Shown here one piece after another: positions 8,970 to 20,136 of a DNA stretch of 64,000 bases. The DNA comes from CAVQMC01 sp963713505 (GTDB taxonomy: Bacteria; Bacteroidota; Ignavibacteria; Ignavibacteriales; Ignavibacteriaceae). The stretch covers positions 124,001 to 188,000 of the forward strand of contig CAVQMC010000004.1 of assembly GCA_963713505.1 (NCBI GenBank), in the 5' to 3' direction. The notes under the pieces are model-generated. The model did not search any database and had not been told where the DNA came from. It saw nothing but the letters and a program-made list of their open reading frames with translations. Positions within the stretch are counted from its first letter, which is position 1. The number at the start of each line of letters is the position of its first letter. The position numbers were made by a program, and so were the translations under genes.

Positions 8970-11900
8970 TTACAATTTTCTGGCAACAACTACTACCGTT
9001 TTTAACTGATCAAGAATTCCAGAGCTTTCATTTAGTGCTTCAAGATAAACTATATAAATACCTATTCTTAAAGCTCTTCCGCTGTCGTCAAGTCCGTCAA
9101 AAATAACAGATCCATTTGAACCGCTGGCTTTATTATTTACTAACGTTCTTACCAATCTGCCGTGACTGTCAAAAATCTTTATTCTAATCTGTGCAACTCT
9201 TTGATCAAGGTTATAATTAATCATCGTAAAATCCTGAAAACCGTCGTTATCCGGAGAAAAAGGATTTGGTGAAACTGAAATTTCGGATGAAAGATTTGAA
9301 TTTTCCGTGAAAATGCTGTTCTGCTTTCCGGGAGTTGCACCGGAATTATCAACAGAACTGCTCCAATTTCCCGGATCGTTTCCGTCTTGTTTGGGATTTA
9401 TTCTTTCTAAAGAAATATTTTTTGTTGAATTAAAATTCCGGTTGTGCCATTTATCGGAATACCAAACTGAATCAATTACATTTCCCTTAATATCTTTTAG
9501 CAGAATTAATTCTCCTTGATTTGAAAGACCAAGACTGGAATTATTTAAAATATTTAAGGATTTATCGTTATTAAAATTGTAGTTTTTTATAATTCCGGAA
9601 TCAGCTGCAAGAACAAAATAATTTTTAGGATTCAGATTAATTGTCGTATCAGATAATCTAAATGAATTATTATTTTCATCTTCAATTTTCCATCCGCCTA
9701 TATTTATTGAATCTTCAGAGTTATTATAAAATTCAACAAACTCACTATTGCCAACTTCCGGATCGAACATAATTTCGTTAATAACAACATCATTTCTTTT
9801 GTAATCCGGAATATTTAAAATTGAATTATCTTTTCCTGGAGTGCTTCCGGAAATATCGAGAGAAGTTGCCCAATTAGAACTGTCGGATGTTTCCTTCGAA
9901 AAAGAAATTCTTTCCAAAGAATGTCCGTTTTTTCCGCCCCAGTTTGAATTGTATTTCAAACTGTCGATTATACCATCCCGGAAATCGTAAATGATAATTC
10001 CATCTTCAGTATTGCCAAGGCTTCCGAAATCAGTAAAAACAATCTTGGAGTTGAAATCGGGATAAAATCTATAAAAAGAAGTATCCGAAGCAATTATTAA
10101 ATATTCTTCCGGTTCAAGTTTTAAACTTGAAGTCGATATAAAATTTTCAGTCGGTGTTGAAAGCAAATCACTTACTGACCAATTTTTAAGATCAATTTCT
10201 TTTGAAGATACATTTTTTATTTCTATCCATTCCGGTTCGTTTTTTAAAGGATCATACATGACTTCATTTATTGAAATTGTATTTTGTGAATAACCCGGCT
10301 CAATAAAACTTTCAGCATAATTATTTAAAGTATCTTCATCGTTATTTAAAAATATTTTTACCGCTGCTAAAGTTTTTGAAGTTAAATTATTAATCGGCTG
10401 ACTTGATTGAATACTGATAGAATCTTTTGAATTCAAATTTATATTAGATTGAGAACTTAATAGTTTGTCAACAACAAGATTAGAATCGGTATCAATATAA
10501 AAATTAACTTTTATGTTTGATGCCGGAGAAGTACCGTTATTTTGAATTTTTGCATTAATAAATACATTATCGCCTGGAACCGGAAATCTTGGAGTGAATG
10601 AAATTTCTTTTATAGAAACATCTATATTCTTGGGAGTTATACTATTGATTCTTCCGGGAGTGCTGAACTCAATATCTTCTGAAGTTCCCCAATTACTTTT
10701 TGAATTTGACGGACCTGAAAATTCTTTTCTTTCCAATGAATAACCATTTGTTCCGCCCCAATCATTATAATAAAATACCGAATCCATTGTCATTCCTCGG
10801 TCATCAATTAAAACAACACCTTCACTGCTGTTATTTAAAGAAGGAATATTTAAATAAATTATTTTTGATGGAATAACTCTGTGATAATCTAAAATAGTTG
10901 AGTCTTTTGTTATAATTAAATATGATTTTGATGGAATGTAAATTTCTTGATTTATAGATACATACGTCGGGGATGAAACAACATCCGAAATTTCCCAATC
11001 AATTTAAATTTATAGAATCATTTGAACTGTTATAAATTTCAATCCATTCCGGTTCACCTAATTGCGGTGTGTACATTATTTCATTTATAACCATAGTTTT
11101 TTCAGGATATCCTGGCTTTACATATTTAAGTAAATAATTATTTGTTGTATCCTGATCATTTGAGAAAATAACTTCAGCGTAAAATTGTTTTTTTGTTTGA
11201 ATATTATGAAGCGTATAATTAATTGATAAAATTACAGAATCCTTTGAATCTAAAGTGATCTGATTTTGCGATTCTATAAGATGATCGGGAATAGAATCAA
11301 GATTTGTATCTTCATAAAATTTTAAAGTGAAAACCGCATTATTGTTTCCCGGGTTTTTTACTTTAATTGAAAAGGAAACATCATCTCCAAATGCAGGAAA
11401 TTCAGGTGAGAATAAAATATCGCTTAATTCAATATCATTATCTTTTTGAGTTACGGAATTTATAAAACCCGGAGTTCCGTTAAACCTGCTTATAGAAGTT
11501 TTCCAGTTTGTTGAATCTGTTGATGAATTATCAGCATTTATTCTTTCAAGCGATTTTCCATTTTTCCCTCCCCAACTTGAAATATATTCTAAAGAGTCAA
11601 TTGTTCTGTTAAGAGAATCAACTAAAATTAGTTTATCTCCCGAATTATTTAATGAAGGAAAATTTGTAATTACATAAGAAGACGGAATATTATAGTAATT
11701 TAAAATTGAACTATCTGCTGCAATTACAAAATAATCACCCGGATTTAAAACAGTCGAATCATTTATAATTTTAACAGTATCTCGATTATCCGATATTTGA
11801 TAGTTTTTTATATTAATAATTTTGCTGCTTCTATTGTATAATTCGATCCATTCACCTTCATTTGAATTAGGAGCATACATAAATTCATTTAATACCAGAT

Positions 11901-13650
11901 CATTTCTTACTTCATTTACCTGAACTCCGGTTAAATTTGTAAATGCAATATTGTTTGTTGTATCCTGGTCTTGAGAAGTTTCTAGTTTGCAGATAAAATA
12001 ATTTTCTCCTTCAACAAAATTTGAAGTTGAAAATATATTTAAAATACTGTCTCCTGAATTAATCGGATTTCCATTTAGAGAATTTAAAAATTCATTCGGC
12101 TGCGGAATTGAATCTGCATTTATATCTCTATAAAATTTTAAAGTGTAATTACCCGATTGATTTAATCCCGCATTCTTTACATTTATTTTAAATTGAACCT
12201 GATTGCCTAAAATTCCAAAATCTTTTTTGGGTTTAAAAGAAGCAATTTTAAATCAAAATCTTTAACAGTTATAGAGTTTATTTCCCCTGGAGTTGCATTA
12301 TAAATGCTTTCAGAAGTTCCCCAATTTTCTGGATCATTGCTTCCATTCAAAGATGAAATTCTTTCAAGAGATTTCCCATCTGAATTTCCGCCCCAATCCG
12401 GTGAATAACTAACGCTGTCTAATTTTATTCCGAGTGAATCTTTAATAGTAATATCATCACCGGAATTATTAAGCGAAGGGAGATTGAGAACAATTACACT
12501 GACAGGAATATCATAAAAATTAAAAATTGTTGAGTCTTCACTTAAAACGACAAAAGATCCGGAATTAATAAAAATATTTTCATTTGAAATAGTTGTTGTC
12601 GTTGTATTATCTGAAATCTGCCAGCCTTTTAAATTTATATTTGAAGAAGTATTGTTAAAAAGTTCAATCCATTCAGGTTCATCAGGATTCGGAGCGTACA
12701 TTAATTCATTTATTACAACATCATTAAAATTATTTCCTGGAGGAAGAACTGTAAAATCAAAAACCTTTTTATTGTTTGAAGTATCTTCATCATTTGTATA
12801 ATTAGCTTTTGAAATTATTTGATAATTACCTTCTGGCAAATTATTTAAAGTTGTGTTCACCGTATTTGAATCACCCGGAAGAAGATTAAAAAAGTTTTGA
12901 TTTAATATCAGTTCCGAAGTTTGTCCGAGTGAATCAAAATTAAGATCATTATAAATTTGTATTGAATAATTATTTATTTCATTCAATCCGGAGTTTTTAA
13001 CTTTTGTAAAAACATCAACATCATCCCCGTCAAATGGATATTCGGGATTAATATGAATATCACTTACTTCTAAATCATTATTTAATATTGTAAGGGTATT
13101 TCTAAATCCAGGCGTTCCGTTTTCATTTAAAGAATTTGCCCAATTGGATTGAGAATTATCGGAATTTAAAATTATTTTTTCATCCGAAACTGCTGTATTG
13201 TTATTTGCTGAATAAATATAAACACTTAATGTATCGGATAAATTATTTACTAGTCTTACTGGTCTGTCGGAAGAATTGGACATTCCGTTTGGTACCGAAA
13301 GCATTATCATTTATTTTTAAAATTAAAGCATCAGGTGGAATAATTCCGTTGTAAATTCCTGAATTTAAATCATAATCTCCCTCCAGAATAACTGCATAAG
13401 ATTGCGGCTGAAGCAAGGTTCCGAATCCTGCCGGAACAATTGTATCTTGATTAGAAGTGTAGTAAATAATTCCGTAATTATTTAAATCAATTGCATCTGT
13501 TGAACTTCTATTATAAAGTTCTATAAATTCATTATTACCTGGCTGCGGATTAAACATTATTTCGGATAATACAAGTGAAGAGTCTGACTGCGAAAATATT
13601 TTACCCGCCCATATAATAATTAATAAGAAGATGGTTCTTTTAGCCCCCAT
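8970..13650 (-). CDS. Giant secreted lamin-tail-domain (LTD) repeat protein (three frameshifts)
   Basis: One gene of about 1,559 residues after correction, currently split into four frames. It starts with a signal peptide (TIFLLIIIWAGKIFSQ). At least five lamin-tail domains follow, each with the motif INEIMY/LSEIMFNP...EWIELYN, alternating with CARDB-like adhesion modules (NNDLEVSDIHINPEYPFDGD). The C-terminus is a FlgD/T9SS-like module (NPFSPDNDGFQDF ... GRLVRTLVNN). Breaks are at about 13284 (extra base), 12239 (one A missing) and 11000 (one T extra); each correction restores readable domain sequence. LTD proteins are typically cell-surface or secreted proteins of Bacteroidota-type bacteria. 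A 35-nt element discussed elsewhere lies about 156 bases upstream. Confidence 0.82.
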
Positions 13651-13805
13651 AATCTTCCTTATCTTATTAAGTTAAATTTTCTATAAAGTTAATCTAATGT
13701 ATATAAACAATCAAATTAAAATAAAAAATTCTTTTAAGTAATTCGGATTATCAATTGATTAATCGGCATTATTAAATATATTAAATATTTTATTCATTTT
13801 TTTAG

Positions 13806-13840
13806 AGTGGCACTATAAAAAAATAAATACTGGCTCTTTT
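13806..13840. promoter_or_regulatory. 35-nt direct-repeat element, copy 1 (candidate MocR-type operator)
   Basis: AGTGGCACTATAAAA followed by a short AT spacer and TACTGGCTCTTTT. It matches the copy at 21756-21790 at 33 of 35 positions. Each copy contains two similar half-sites beginning TGGC, 23 bp apart, which is about two helical turns. The second copy sits directly before the MocR gene. This copy lies about 156 bases upstream of the minus-strand lamin-tail gene and about 320 bases upstream of the plus-strand beta-helix gene. Confidence 0.5.
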
Positions 13841-13933
13841 AGTATAGAAATCGGTTAATTATTTTGTTTTGAAAATTAGAAACAAAAATTCGATTCAATA
13901 ATTTTTTAAAATCATAGTTGTTAGTAGAGGACG

Positions 13934-13977
13934 CAGTCAAACCACATCAATTAGATTAATTTCTTTTGGTGTGGTTT
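13934..13977 (+). terminator. Orphan hairpin resembling the T9SS-block terminator
   Basis: AAACCACA (13939-13946) pairs with TGTGGTTT (13970-13977) around a loop containing AGATTAAT. The sequence and arrangement match the hairpin at 20071-20112 that ends the T9SS block. Here no plus-strand gene precedes it, and no T-run follows, so it may be the remnant of a lost gene end. Confidence 0.45.
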
Positions 13978-14160
13978 ACTTATAAATAAAACTTTTATTG
14001 CAGTACAAAATTGCTAATGCCGCCTGCTTTTAATTAATCAATTAAGTTATATCAATGTAAAAAACATTTTATATAACATTTATAAAATTATGAATGAATG
14101 TAAATCATCATTTTTTCACAATTAAATAAAAATGAATTCATCTTTTTTATGGAGGAAATA

Positions 14161-17100
14161 ATGAGAAAATATTTGTTATTTAGTTTTGTAATTTTAACGA
14201 CCGCTATTATTTTATCCGTTATATGCTCAGTTAAGCGGAAGTTATACATAGGTTCCGGGGGTGATTATTCAAATTTAAATTCAGCAGTAAATGACTTAGT
14301 TAACGCTGGAGTTTCGGGTCCGGTTGTTTTCGATATTATTAGCGGTACATATACAGAGCAGCTTTCAATTCCCGAAATTGCCGGTACATCGACAATTAAT
14401 TCCATAACATTTCAATCACAGAGTGGTAATGCATCGGATGTAATTATTCAGTTTCAACCTACTTCATCTGATAATTACGTAATTAACTTGAATGGGACCG
14501 ACAATTTAAGACTAAAAAATCTTACGCTGCAGTCTATAACCGATCCAACTTACAGAAGAGTTATACTTTTTGGAAGGTGGTGACGAAGATGTGCAAATTT
14601 CCGGCTGTCAATTAAATGGGGCAGCAGGTTATGGGAACAACTTTGCTTTAATTTATTCAACAACAACATCTATTTTAACAGATTTACAGATAAGCAATAA
14701 TATATTTGATACCGCCGGTTACGGTATTTTACTTTATGCTTCTTCGGTCTCAAACTCAACGGGAACAATAATTTCATCAAACATTTTTAATTCAATAGAT
14801 ATTAGATTCAGCTTTAGAAGTACATGACCAAAATGGAATAGAGATTACTGAAAATGAAATAAATAATATTTCAGGCGGTGCCTATGGAATAAATATAAGC
14901 AGCTGCGGAGGAGCAATTCGTATACTTAAAAATAAAATACAAACAGCAACTACTTCCGGCCTTGTAATAAGTTCATGTGACGGAACTTTGGGAAATGAAG
15001 GACTAATAGCCAATAACTTTATTTCCGGAACAAGCAATAACGGAATATATTTATATGCTTCAAGCTATCAGAATTTTTATCATAACAGTGTATCTATAAA
15101 TAGCGGAAATTCAAACTACGCATCATTATATCTTTATAACAGCAATAGTTCAATTAATATTATAAATAACATATTAAGCAATGAAGGAACAGGACTATCT
15201 CTCAGTGTAACTCAGGCATCGGCAATAAACACATTAGATTATAATGATTATTACTCTCTTGGTGATTATATAGCAAGCTGGGAAAATACCGGACTACAAA
15301 CAGTTCAGGATCTTCAAAATGTTGATGGACAGGATAATAATTCAGTATCATGTTATCCGGCGTTTGCTTCAAACATAGATTTAACTCCATCTTCACCATT
15401 GATTGATGATGAAGGATTTGATCTTACTTCGGTTGTTAATGATGATATAAACGGAATACCAAGAACGGTTCCCGTTAGTATGGGAGCAGTAGAATATAAT
15501 GTATCCGGAAATCCTTTATCGGGAAGTTATGATATCGGAGGTGGAAACAATGATTATTCCTCTCTTACAGCAGCAACGGCTGATATGAAACTCGAAGGGA
15601 TAAACAGTGCAGTTACATTTAATATTTATCCGGGTACTTATAATGAACAAATAAATCTGGAGCCTTACTGGGGTTCATCTGCAGCAAACACAATAACATT
15701 TCAATCCCAAACAGGCAATCCATCTGATGTTATCATTCAATATCAGCCAACATCATCGGATAATTATGTAATAAAAATAAACGGGACGGATAATTTAAGT
15801 ATTAAAAATCTTACGCTTCAATCTATAACAGATCCGGATTACAGAAGAGTATTGTTGTTGACTGGAAACAATGTAGATTTGCAAATTACCAGACTGCCAA
15901 TTTAATGGAGCAGTAGGATATGGTGACAACTTTGCTTTTATTTATTCAACAACAACATCTATTTTAACGGATCTGCAAATAAGCAATAATACATTTAACA
16001 CTGGTAGCTATGGAATTGAACTGTATGCATACTCAATTGCCAATTCTACCGGAACAATAATATCTTCAAATGTATTTAATTCAATAGATATTGGGGCAGC
16101 GTTGGAAATACACGGACAAAATGGAATAGTGATAAACGAAAATGAAATTAACAATATTTCAAGCGGCGCCTACGGAATAAATATTAGCAGCTGTGATGGA
16201 GCAATACGTGTACTTAAAAATAAAATACAAACAACAACAGCTTCCGGTCTCGTAATAAGTTCATGTGACGGTACTTCCGGAAATGAAGGCCTTATAGCCA
16301 ATAACTTTGTCTCCGGCACAAGCAACAACGGAATATATTTATATGCTTCAAGCTATCAGAATATATTATCATAACAGCGCATCAATAAACACTACAAATT
16401 CTAATTATGCAGCTTTATATATTTATTTAAGTAATAGCTCAATAAATGCAGTTAACAATATTATTAAGTAATGATGGTGCAGGCTTAGCGCTGAGTGTAT
16501 CTCAGGCTTCAGCAATAAACTTATTAGATTATAATGATTATTACTCTCTTGGTGATAATATAGCAAGTTGGGAAAATACTGATCTACAATTCCTAGAAGA
16601 TCTTCAAAACATAGATGGGCAAGATTCCAATTCTGTTTCTAAAGAAGTTACTATTTGTTTCTGCCAATGATCTCCATTTGAGTGATTCTTCAATAGGTGA
16701 TTATGATTTATCAGGTATGCAGCTTTCTCAAGTTCCCGATGATATTGATTTTGAACCAAGAGGAATTACACCTTATATGGGTGCTGATGAAAATTTAGGT
16801 TCACCTTTGCCTGTAGAGTTAGTTTCATTTACTGCAAATATCACAGGAAAAGATGTAGTACTTAATTGGAGTACTGCTACAGAAGTAAATAATTATGGAT
16901 TTGAAATTGAACGAAAAAGTTTAGGAAATTGGGAAAATATTGGTTTTGTAAACGGAAATGATAACAGTACCACAATAAAGAAATATTCATTTACAGATGA
17001 AAATCCTTCCGGCGGAAATAAATTTAAATACAGACTTAAACAAATTGATAACGACGGAAGTTTTAAATATTCAAAGGAAGTTGAAATTGAATTAACCCCT

Positions 17101-17367
17101 GAGGAATTTAATTTGTCTCAGAATTATCCTAATCCTTTTAACCCAACAACAAAAATAAATTTCAGAGTTCCAAAAGAAACAAATGTAAATATTAAAATTT
17201 ATGATATAACAGGCCGGGAAGTAAAAGAATTATTAAACAAAAAAGAAAAGCCGGGTTATTATTCAATAACATTAAACGGATCGGATTTAAGTTCGGGAGT
17301 TTATTTTTATAGAATGATTACTAGCAGCGGTTATTCTTCCGTTAAAAAATTAATGCTTTTAAAATAG
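14161..17367 (+). CDS. Secreted parallel beta-helix protein with T9SS C-terminal sorting domain (multiple frameshifts)
   Basis: One gene of about 1,066 residues after correction. The start is ATG 14161 behind GGAGGAA; the signal peptide should end in YAQ but a compensating +1/-1 pair at about 14225-14250 scrambles it. Two long right-handed beta-helix modules, each opening LSGSYxIG...DYSxL and containing DVIIQ.QPTSSDNYVI, are tandem copies. The C-terminal T9SS type A tail (NLSQNYPNPFNPTTKINF ... SSGVYFYRM) directs export and surface attachment. Further single extra bases are at about 14568, 14806, 15890, 16364, 16462 and 16642; comparing the two modules shows each one. Substrate or ligand is unknown; such helices often bind or cleave polysaccharide. 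Confidence 0.8.
14233..16780 (+). repeat. Tandem duplication inside the beta-helix gene (about 1.28-kb unit)
   Basis: The unit starting near 14233 is repeated from 15517. Many stretches agree almost base for base, for example the segments encoding TSSDNYVI, NNGIYLYASSYQN and LDYNDYYSLGD. The period of about 1,283 bases holds through both copies. The last part of the second copy diverges before the sorting domain. Confidence 0.8.
17095..17367 (+). repeat. T9SS sorting-tail DNA repeat, copy 1
   Basis: The 273 bases encoding the C-terminal sorting domain are nearly identical to 19768-20040 at the end of another gene in the block, with the same length and stop position. Identity continues upstream at a lower level to about 16870/19543. 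This suggests recent duplication or gene conversion of the tail. Confidence 0.85.
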
Positions 17368-17481
17368 AAGATATTTTGAGAATAATTCAAGTAAAACTAG
17401 CAATATTTTAATTAGATGTAAGGAACTTTAATTAATATTTATATAAGATTTAGTTTTCCTTCCAATGTCAGGAGAAAATTT

Positions 17482-18630
17482 ATGAATACAATCATGAAAA
17501 TAGTCTTAATACTTAATTTAATTTTTATAGTGTCATTCAATACTTATTCTCAATCGTCAACACTCAAACTTCCTACAAGCGACCATACCAGTAGTTTTGA
17601 TATTACGAGCAGCAGCGGAACGCTTCTTTCCAGATTTTTTGGTGATGGAGGATTTTATGTACGTGGAAGCGTCGGAACCGGGAACATTCCTATTGATAAT
17701 GCGTCTCCTTTATTAATGTGGTATCCTAAAAAAGCCGCTTTTAGGGCGGGTTTTCCTTTTGGAAATAATTGGTCTGATGCATTTATTGGTATTTACTCGA
17801 TGTCATTGGGGTATGCAACAGTTGCTAGTGGAGAATTTTCAATTGCCTTTGGCGGTAGTGTAAATGCAACAGGCAATAATTCAATTGCGATTGGATATGG
17901 GTCAACTGCAAGCGGAGATTATTCTACTGTAATGGGATATGCTGTAAGTACTGGGTTAACTAACTTTAACAGTGGTTCTTTTGTTATTGGCGATCATTCA
18001 ACTAATGGTGGAACAACTTTTTCTTCTGCAGATAATCAAATGACAATGAGATTTGCCGGAGGTTACCGTTTGTTTACAAATTCCGGAGCAACAATAGGTG
18101 CATCGCTACCTCCTGGCGCAAACTCATGGACAACTATTTCAGATTCAACAAAGAAATGTGCATTTCTCCCGGTAAATGGTGAAGATGTACTAAATAAAAT
18201 AAGTCAATTTAATTTAAGAAGCTGGAGTTATAAAGCACAAGACAGCACAAAATTTAGGCATTATGGTCCTATGGCTCAAGAATTTTATAATGCTTTTGGT
18301 CATGATAAATATGGGACCATAGGAAATGATACAACAATAAGTACATCAGATTTATTAGGAATAAATTTAATAGCAATCCAGGCGTTAGAAAAAAGAACTG
18401 AAGAATTAATGAAAGTTCAAAAACAATTACTTAATAAAGTTAATGAACTAAAAAAATTAAAAGAAATAATTGTCAAACATAAAATTCAAATTTCAAAACA
18501 GCAATCAGAAATTAATAAGTTAAACGATTTGAAAACTAGATTTACAGAATTAAAAAAAATGGTTCTGCCGTATTTAAAACAAACAAAAAACAAAAAAGTT
18601 AAATACGCATCAGATAATGTGCTGAATTGA
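17482..18630 (+). CDS. Secreted trimeric head-repeat protein with peptidase S74 (endosialidase chaperone) domain
   Basis: Protein of 382 residues with a signal peptide (IVLILNLIFIVSFNTYSQ). Residues about 105-160 carry YadA-like head repeats (SIAFGGSVNATGNNSIAIGYG). The segment from about 215 is a peptidase S74 intramolecular chaperone: SDSTKK holds the Ser-Lys pair used for self-cleavage in this family, and FRHYGPMAQEFYNAFG is its signature. A long coiled coil (about 290-365) ends the protein. These domains trimerise fibres and are then cut off in phage tailspikes; in bacteria they occur on surface proteins. The RBS AGGAG precedes ATG 17482. It lies between two T9SS cargo genes but has no sorting tail itself. 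Confidence 0.82.
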   Translation: MNTIMKIVLILNLIFIVSFNTYSQSSTLKLPTSDHTSSFDITSSSGTLLSRFFGDGGFYVRGSVGTGNIPIDNASPLLMWYPKKAAFRAGFPFGNNWSDAFIGIYSMSLGYATVASGEFSIAFGGSVNATGNNSIAIGYGSTASGDYSTVMGYAVSTGLTNFNSGSFVIGDHSTNGGTTFSSADNQMTMRFAGGYRLFTNSGATIGASLPPGANSWTTISDSTKKCAFLPVNGEDVLNKISQFNLRSWSYKAQDSTKFRHYGPMAQEFYNAFGHDKYGTIGNDTTISTSDLLGINLIAIQALEKRTEELMKVQKQLLNKVNELKKLKEIIVKHKIQISKQQSEINKLNDLKTRFTELKKMVLPYLKQTKNKKVKYASDNVLN

Positions 18631-18684
18631 ATTTTGTATTTATAATCATTCATCTAATATTTCTAATATATATAAGCAGTGATC

Positions 18685-20040
18685 ATGAAGATATTAAAAT
18701 ATTTTTCGTATTTAATTTTGACTTTATTGACTTTTCACAATTTCTCAATTGCACAGGGCTTTACAATTTCAAACAATGCAGTTTTTTCTTTAGGTGCTGC
18801 AACTTTCTCGCTTTCCTTAAATTGGGATGACGAAGGTACATTTGACGCCGGCAGCGGAACATTATTATTTAATAAAAACTCTGGAGATCAAACTATAACT
18901 TGTCCAGGTGAAGATATCTATTATAATATTGAAATAAATAAAACTTCTGGAAATGTAATTCTCCAAGACAATATTACTGTTAATAATAATCTTACAATAT
19001 CTAGGGGAAATCTGAATATAAATAATAATGTTATAACACTGGGTCCTTCAGGAATACTTTCCGAATCTAATAGTAATACCATTATTAGCGGTACTATTAA
19101 AACAATAAGATCGCTTAATGCTCCACACAATTTAAATGTTGCCGGACTTGGAGCCGAGATATCCACAACGTCCAATTTAGGAAGTACACTTATTTTGAGG
19201 GGAGATATGATCCAGACAAATAATGGTAATGAGAGTATTAAAAGATTTTTTGATATTAAACCCGCAAATGAAAATATTGTTAATGGTGAATTGGTATTCC
19301 ATTATAATCAAAACGAATTGAACGGAATTAACGAATCCGAATTAGAATTATTTAGTTCGGTTGACTTTGGAAACACTTGGATGGAAATAGGCGGGACATT
19401 AAATGCAAGAGCTAATACAGTTACAATTACTGGCTTAACTCATTTCTCAAGATGGACATTAGGAAGTTCATCAACACCGCTTCCAGTTGAATTAAAAAAC
19501 TTCACAGCTTTATCGAAGGATAATAAAATTTTTTTGAATTGGAATACAGCGACAGAAGTTAATAATTACGGATTTGAAATTGAAAGGAAAAGTAATCTGA
19601 ATTGGGAAAATATTGGTTTTGTCTCTGGCCACGGCAACAGCAATTCGCCCCAAAAATATTCCTATACAGACAAATATCCTACAAGTGGAAATAAATTTAA
19701 ATACAGACTTAAACAAATTGACAACGATGGAAGTTTTAAGTATTCAAAGGAAGTTGAAACTGAATTAACCCCTGAGGAATTTAATTTGTCTCAGAATTAT
19801 CCTAATCCTTTTAACCCAACAACAAAAATAAATTTCAGAGTTCCCGAAGAAACCAATGTAAATATTAAAATTTTTGATATAACAGGCCGGGAAGTAAAAG
19901 AAATACTAAACAAAAAAGAAAAACCGGGATATTATTCAATAACATTAAACGGATCGGAATTAAGTTCGGGAGTTTATTTTTATAGAATGCGTACGAGCAG
20001 TGGTTATTCTTCTGTTAAAAAATTAATGCTGCTTAAATAA
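18685..20040 (+). CDS. Secreted beta-rich protein with T9SS C-terminal sorting domain
   Basis: Protein of 451 residues. ATG 18685 is preferred over an in-frame GTG at 18679 because it starts the signal peptide (ILKYFSYLILTLLTFHNFSIAQ). The body (about 25-270) is a beta-solenoid-like run rich in Asn and Gly (NVILQDNITVNNNLTISRGN) followed by a sandwich domain and a fibronectin-like linker (LPVELKNFTALSKDNKIFLNW). The C-terminal tail with NLSQNYPNPFNPTTKINF is a T9SS type A sorting domain nearly identical to that of the gene at 14161-17367. Role unknown; presumably a surface protein or secreted polymer-acting protein. A terminator hairpin follows at 20071. Confidence 0.82.
   Translation: MKILKYFSYLILTLLTFHNFSIAQGFTISNNAVFSLGAATFSLSLNWDDEGTFDAGSGTLLFNKNSGDQTITCPGEDIYYNIEINKTSGNVILQDNITVNNNLTISRGNLNINNNVITLGPSGILSESNSNTIISGTIKTIRSLNAPHNLNVAGLGAEISTTSNLGSTLILRGDMIQTNNGNESIKRFFDIKPANENIVNGELVFHYNQNELNGINESELELFSSVDFGNTWMEIGGTLNARANTVTITGLTHFSRWTLGSSSTPLPVELKNFTALSKDNKIFLNWNTATEVNNYGFEIERKSNLNWENIGFVSGHGNSNSPQKYSYTDKYPTSGNKFKYRLKQIDNDGSFKYSKEVETELTPEEFNLSQNYPNPFNPTTKINFRVPEETNVNIKIFDITGREVKEILNKKEKPGYYSITLNGSELSSGVYFYRMRTSSGYSSVKKLMLLK
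19768..20040 (+). repeat. T9SS sorting-tail DNA repeat, copy 2
   Basis: Partner of 17095-17367 with the same 273-base length. The scattered differences are mostly single substitutions, and the reading frame is intact. Confidence 0.85.
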
Positions 20041-20070
20041 ATAACAGTTTAACTCAACTGTGGAGCCGTC

Positions 20071-20112
20071 AAACCACATCGTAAGATTAATCTCTTGTGG
20101 TGTGGTTTTTAT
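20071..20112 (+). terminator. Intrinsic terminator of the T9SS block
   Basis: AAACCACA (20071-20078) pairs with TGTGGTTT (20101-20108). The loop contains the palindrome AGATTAATCT, and the stem runs into TTATTTATT. It lies about 30 bases after the T9SS gene stop. Related to the orphan hairpin at 13934. Confidence 0.75.
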
Positions 20113-20136
20113 TTATTAAGTTAAAATTAAAAAATA

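Larger units (their letters stand above)
13651..14160. other. 510-bp intergenic region between lamin-tail gene and T9SS block
   Basis: No credible coding frame. The region is very AT-rich and holds two elements that recur around 20-22 kb: the 35-nt GTGGCACTAT...CTGGCTCTTTT element at 13806-13840 and a hairpin at 13934-13977. The RBS for the beta-helix gene (GGAGGAA) is at its right edge. Confidence 0.7.

Noticed and set aside
14149..17367. Five or more separate short beta-helix genes
   Set aside because: Comparison of the two internal copies shows each break is a single extra base, so this is one gene.
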